Origin: Hyphomicrobiaceae bacterium
Lineage (GTDB): Bacteria > Pseudomonadota > Alphaproteobacteria > Rhizobiales > MH13
NCBI GenBank assembly: GCA_020442235.1
Contig: JAGRKQ010000058.1
Span: 1-8,857, forward strand
Length of the DNA: 8,857 nucleotides
Reading direction: 5' to 3'
Part shown: piece by piece, positions 6,789 to 8,857 of the stretch
Position numbering within the stretch: the first letter of the stretch is position 1
Layout of the letters: every line of letters begins with the position of its first letter
Notes under the pieces: generated by a model
The model's input: the letters and a program-made list of their open reading frames with translations, nothing else
The model's database searches: none
What the model was told of the DNA's origin: nothing
Program-made: the position numbers and the translations under genes

Positions 6789-6803
6789 TTAACGCTTCGT
6801 GAA
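6789..6803 (+). promoter_or_regulatory. CtrA-like box in the divergent ABC/adaptor promoter region
   Basis: The plus strand reads TTAA-CGCTTCG-TGAA, one mismatch from TTAA-N7-TTAA. It is centred about 56 bases before the adaptor start and about 100 before the ABC start, so it could serve either or both directions. It is preceded by CTTATGC, and the box before the MotA-like gene is preceded by CTTATGG in the same plus-strand orientation. CtrA binding is inference. Confidence 0.5.
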
Positions 6804-6817
6804 CCCCGCTCGGTTCA
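6800..6817. repeat. TGAACC inverted repeat overlapping the CtrA-like box
   Basis: TGAACC (6800-6805) and GGTTCA (6812-6817) are exact inverted copies 6 bases apart. The first arm overlaps the right half of the CtrA-like box. GGTTCAAA also occurs twice in the gap before the MotA-like gene (3622-3629 and 3645-3652). It may be a second regulator's operator shared by the two regions. Confidence 0.4.
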
Positions 6818-6851
6818 AATGGGGCGACGACCTTTCGGCCAAGGCTGCCTG

Positions 6852-8162
6852 ATGACGCCCGACGAGCACGACAATTCCGCGCGCCTGCCCTATCCCCGGC
6901 GCTGCGACACCATCCTCAAACGCGCCCATTCCCTGCTCGTCTATGCACTGGGCGGGGCGGTGTGCCTTTTCGTCCTCTGGGCCGCCCTGACCGAGATCGA
7001 CCAGGTGACGCGCGGTTCGGGCCGCGTCGTGCCGCAGGTGCGCAACCAGATCGTCCAGCATCTGGAAGGCGGCATCGTGTCCGAGATCCTCGTCCGCGAG
7101 GGCGATGTCGTCGCGGCCGGGCAGCCGTTGTTGCGGGTGGAAAATTCCTTCAACGCCGCGGAACTTGCCGAGGCCCGCATCGAGGTGAAGGCGATCCGGG
7201 CGCGCATCGCGCGGCTTGACGCCGAGATCGACGGCTCGGACATCATTCTCTTCGACGAGGCGCTGCGGGCCGACGTGCCCGATATTGTCGAGCGCGAAGG
7301 GGCCCTGTTCCGCCGCCGCGCGGCAAGCCTTGCCGCCCAGATCGACATTCTTCAGGCCCAGAGCCGGCAAAAAGGCCTAGAGCTGTCGGAGCTGCGGGCC
7401 CGCTGGACCAACACCCAGCGCGAGCGCGAACTGGTCCGCGAACGCGTGGAATCGCTGCGCCGCCTCGTCCAGCGCGGCGCGGTCTCCAACAACGAATTGT
7501 TGCAGGTCGAAGGCCAGCTTCAGCAGGTCGAAACCCGCATTGCCGATCTCGTGCACGACATTCCGCGCACCGAGGAAGCCCTGAGCGAGATCACCCGCCG
7601 TGTCGAGGAAGCCCGTCTGCGCTTCCGCGAAGAGGCTGAAACCGAACGCTCCGAAGCCGCCCTCGAGGTCGCCAAGCTGGAAGAACGCATCTCGGCCATG
7701 ATCGACCGCTCGGCGCGCTCCGAAGTGACCGCCCCGATTGCCGGCGTCGTCAACAAGCTCTTCGTGGCGACCGTCGGCGGCGTGGTGCGGTCCGGCGAAC
7801 CGCTCGCCGAACTCGTGCCGGCCGATGCCTCGATCGCCGTCGAGGTGCGCCTGTCGCCGGCCGACCGCGCCGAGGTGTGGCCGGGCCTTCCCGCCGTGGT
7901 GAAGGTCTCCGCCTATGAATATTCGATCTATGGCGGGCTTTCGGGACGGGTGGTCGACATCTCCCCCGACGCCCTGACCGATCAGGATGGAACGCCCTAT
8001 TTCCGTGTTCGCCTCGAGGCCGATTCCACCGGCTTCGGCCCCGATCACCCGGTCGTGCCGGGCATGCTGGCGCAGGTCGACATCCTCTCCCAGCGCCGAA
8101 CCATCCTCGATTATCTCCTGCGCCCGGTGCGCGAGGTCACCGCCAACGCGCTGCGCGAATAG
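6852..8162 (+). CDS. Type I secretion periplasmic adaptor (HlyD/LapC-type membrane fusion protein)
   Basis: This 436-residue adaptor links the ABC exporter to the outer-membrane channel. A short cytoplasmic N-terminus (1-24) is followed by one membrane helix (about 25-46). The first half of a lipoyl-like domain follows (about 50-97, with QHLEGGIVSEILVREGDVV), then a long Glu/Arg-rich coiled-coil hairpin (about 100-290). The second lipoyl half is TAPIAGVVNKLFV (293-305), followed by a beta-barrel region containing SAYEYSIYGGLSG (353-365) and a tail with RRTILDYLLRPV (415-426). These C-terminal motifs are typical of adhesin-exporting LapC-type adaptors. I start at the ATG at 6852, with AAGG 7 bases upstream; an in-frame ATG at 6819 lacks a ribosome site and would begin inside the promoter motifs. 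The gene is divergent from the ABC gene and ends 23 bases before a strong terminator. No TolC/LapE gene is in view, so the outer-membrane part is encoded elsewhere. Confidence 0.93.
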   Translation: MTPDEHDNSARLPYPRRCDTILKRAHSLLVYALGGAVCLFVLWAALTEIDQVTRGSGRVVPQVRNQIVQHLEGGIVSEILVREGDVVAAGQPLLRVENSFNAAELAEARIEVKAIRARIARLDAEIDGSDIILFDEALRADVPDIVEREGALFRRRAASLAAQIDILQAQSRQKGLELSELRARWTNTQRERELVRERVESLRRLVQRGAVSNNELLQVEGQLQQVETRIADLVHDIPRTEEALSEITRRVEEARLRFREEAETERSEAALEVAKLEERISAMIDRSARSEVTAPIAGVVNKLFVATVGGVVRSGEPLAELVPADASIAVEVRLSPADRAEVWPGLPAVVKVSAYEYSIYGGLSGRVVDISPDALTDQDGTPYFRVRLEADSTGFGPDHPVVPGMLAQVDILSQRRTILDYLLRPVREVTANALRE

Positions 8163-8185
8163 GCGCAAAACCGGGCGCTCAAAGC

Positions 8186-8213
8186 AAAAGGGCTGCCTCT
8201 CGGCAGCCCTTTT
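8186..8213. terminator. Bidirectional intrinsic terminator between the adaptor and RTX genes
   Basis: AAAAGGGCTGCC (8186-8197) and GGCAGCCCTTTT (8202-8213) form a perfect 12-bp stem around a TCTC loop. T-rich sequence follows on both strands (TTTTCGTTTCT on plus, TTTTGCTTTG on minus). It lies between the convergent adaptor stop (8162) and the RTX stop (8236), so it should end both transcripts. Confidence 0.93.
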
Positions 8214-8235
8214 CGTTTCTGATTCCTCGATCCGG

Positions 8236-8857
8236 TCAGGCGACCTCGTCCACGATCAGCTGCGCGATCTGCGTGGTGAAGCCGGCATCGGAGTAGAAGG
8301 TGTAGGTCGTCTCGGTGCCGTTGACCGCGGTTTGCAGGAACTCGCCCGCCCCGGCCGAGCCGACGATCGAATCGCCGGTGTTGGCGTCGATCCGCAGCGT
8401 GTTGCCGCCATCGGTCATCTGCTGGATTTCGTTTGCCTGGAAATCCAGCGTCGCCGAGACGCCCGCACCGCGGAAGTCGATGACCTCCACATTGGTCAGC
8501 GCGCTGATGAGGGCCGCCTCGGAAACCGAGCCGCCGTCATCGACAACCGTCACGGTATCGGTATCGGCACCGCCATCGACCGCGCTTCCAGCAAAGCTGA
8601 GGAAGTCGCCTTCGTCGATGAGGAAGCTGTCATCGCCGGCATCGCCATCCATCGTATCGGCCCCGCCGCCGCCCGAAAGCGTATCGCCGCCCGCGCCGCC
8701 GATGAGGGTATCCGCGCCGGCCGTGCCGGTGAGGATGTCGTTGCCGTCGGCGCCATCGACATAGGTGATGCCGGCACCGAGCGTGATCGTATCGCCGTTG
8801 GACGAGCCAACGATGCGCTCGATCGCCGAATAGACATCGCCCGCCGCATCGCCGGTG
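8236..8857 (-). CDS. RTX calcium-binding protein, C-terminal end (likely type I secretion substrate)
   Basis: The frame is open from base 8856 to the TGA at 8238-8236, giving the last 206 residues of a protein whose start lies beyond the right edge. Five back-to-back glycine/aspartate nonapeptides (GGxGxDxUx type, visible residues 35-79) form a calcium-binding beta roll; GTAGADTLI and GGAGGDTLS are the cleanest. Before them is an IERIVGSSNGDTITLGAG stretch, common at the head of RTX blocks. After them comes an acidic, cysteine-free region (VTVVDDGGSVSEAALI, then NVEVIDFRGAGVSATLDF) seen in many large RTX surface proteins, and a C-terminus ending QIAQLIVDEVA that probably holds the uncleaved secretion signal. 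The internal ATG at 8652 is not the start, because RTX repeats continue upstream of it. It converges on the adaptor gene and is the likely cargo of this secretion pair. Toxin, enzyme or adhesin cannot be decided from the tail; adhesin is favoured by the LapB/LapC likeness. Confidence 0.92.
   Translation of the reverse strand, partial: TGDAAGDVYSAIERIVGSSNGDTITLGAGITYVDGADGNDILTGTAGADTLIGGAGGDTLSGGGGADTMDGDAGDDSFLIDEGDFLSFAGSAVDGGADTDTVTVVDDGGSVSEAALISALTNVEVIDFRGAGVSATLDFQANEIQQMTDGGNTLRIDANTGDSIVGSAGAGEFLQTAVNGTETTYTFYSDAGFTTQIAQLIVDEVA
8620..8754 (-). repeat. RTX nonapeptide-coding repeat block
   Basis: Five consecutive 27-base units encode GADGNDILT, GTAGADTLI, GGAGGDTLS, GGGGADTMD and GDAGDDSFL. 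The Gly and Asp positions are kept in register. The block folds as a calcium-dependent parallel beta roll in the known family and usually forms only outside the cell, where calcium is high. Confidence 0.9.

Noticed and set aside
5657..6802. 381-codon plus-strand frame opposite the ABC gene
   Set aside because: No domain, highly charged composition, and it runs through the divergent promoter region.
6558..6851. N-terminal extension of the adaptor gene
   Set aside because: It would overlap the divergent ABC gene and translate through the promoter motifs; the extension has no HlyD likeness.
7377..8168. 263-codon minus-strand frame opposite the adaptor gene
   Set aside because: Shadow of a well-supported HlyD-family gene.

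Overview
The window is GC-rich and gene-dense, with short intergenic gaps and alphaproteobacterial-looking proteins: a fused TRAP permease, an ArgO/LysE exporter, a LapB/LapC-type type I secretion pair, and CtrA-like TTAA-N7-TTAA boxes. I infer an alphaproteobacterium, probably Hyphomicrobiales (Rhizobiales). The genus cannot be told from the sequence. No tRNA, rRNA, CRISPR array, insertion sequence or attachment site was found.

Layout. Bases 1-1936 (+ strand) hold the 3' part of a TRAP transporter fused permease gene and, 15 bases later, a complete ArgO/LysE-family amino-acid exporter gene. The exporter gene meets the next block tail to tail: its stop codon overlaps the opposing stop codon in the sequence TTAG.

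Bases 1933-6694 (- strand, read right to left) hold four genes: a type I secretion ABC transporter, a MotB/OmpA-like protein with one membrane segment, a MotA/TolQ/ExbB-like channel protein with a long C-terminal tail, and a small PilZ-domain protein coupled to the MotA-like gene by a TGATG overlap. Divergently, 6852-8162 (+) encodes the HlyD/LapC-type periplasmic adaptor. A strong two-way terminator (8186-8213) follows it. Beyond that, converging on the - strand, is the 3' end of a gene for an RTX calcium-binding protein, the likely secreted substrate. It runs off the right edge.

How the genes may work together. The ABC protein and the adaptor are two of the three parts of a type I secretion channel; the outer-membrane TolC/LapE part is not in the window. 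The RTX protein is the obvious cargo. Sandwiched with them is a stator-like pair with a conserved membrane aspartate and a PilZ protein, a family that usually senses cyclic di-GMP. Each of the three non-coding gaps upstream of these transcription units carries one TTAA-N7-TTAA-like box with a single mismatch, which suggests shared control by CtrA. The most interesting reading, an inference, is a cyclic-di-GMP-tuned, ion-driven envelope motor that works with secretion or surface display of a large RTX adhesin. I cannot tell from the sequence alone whether this system has already been described.
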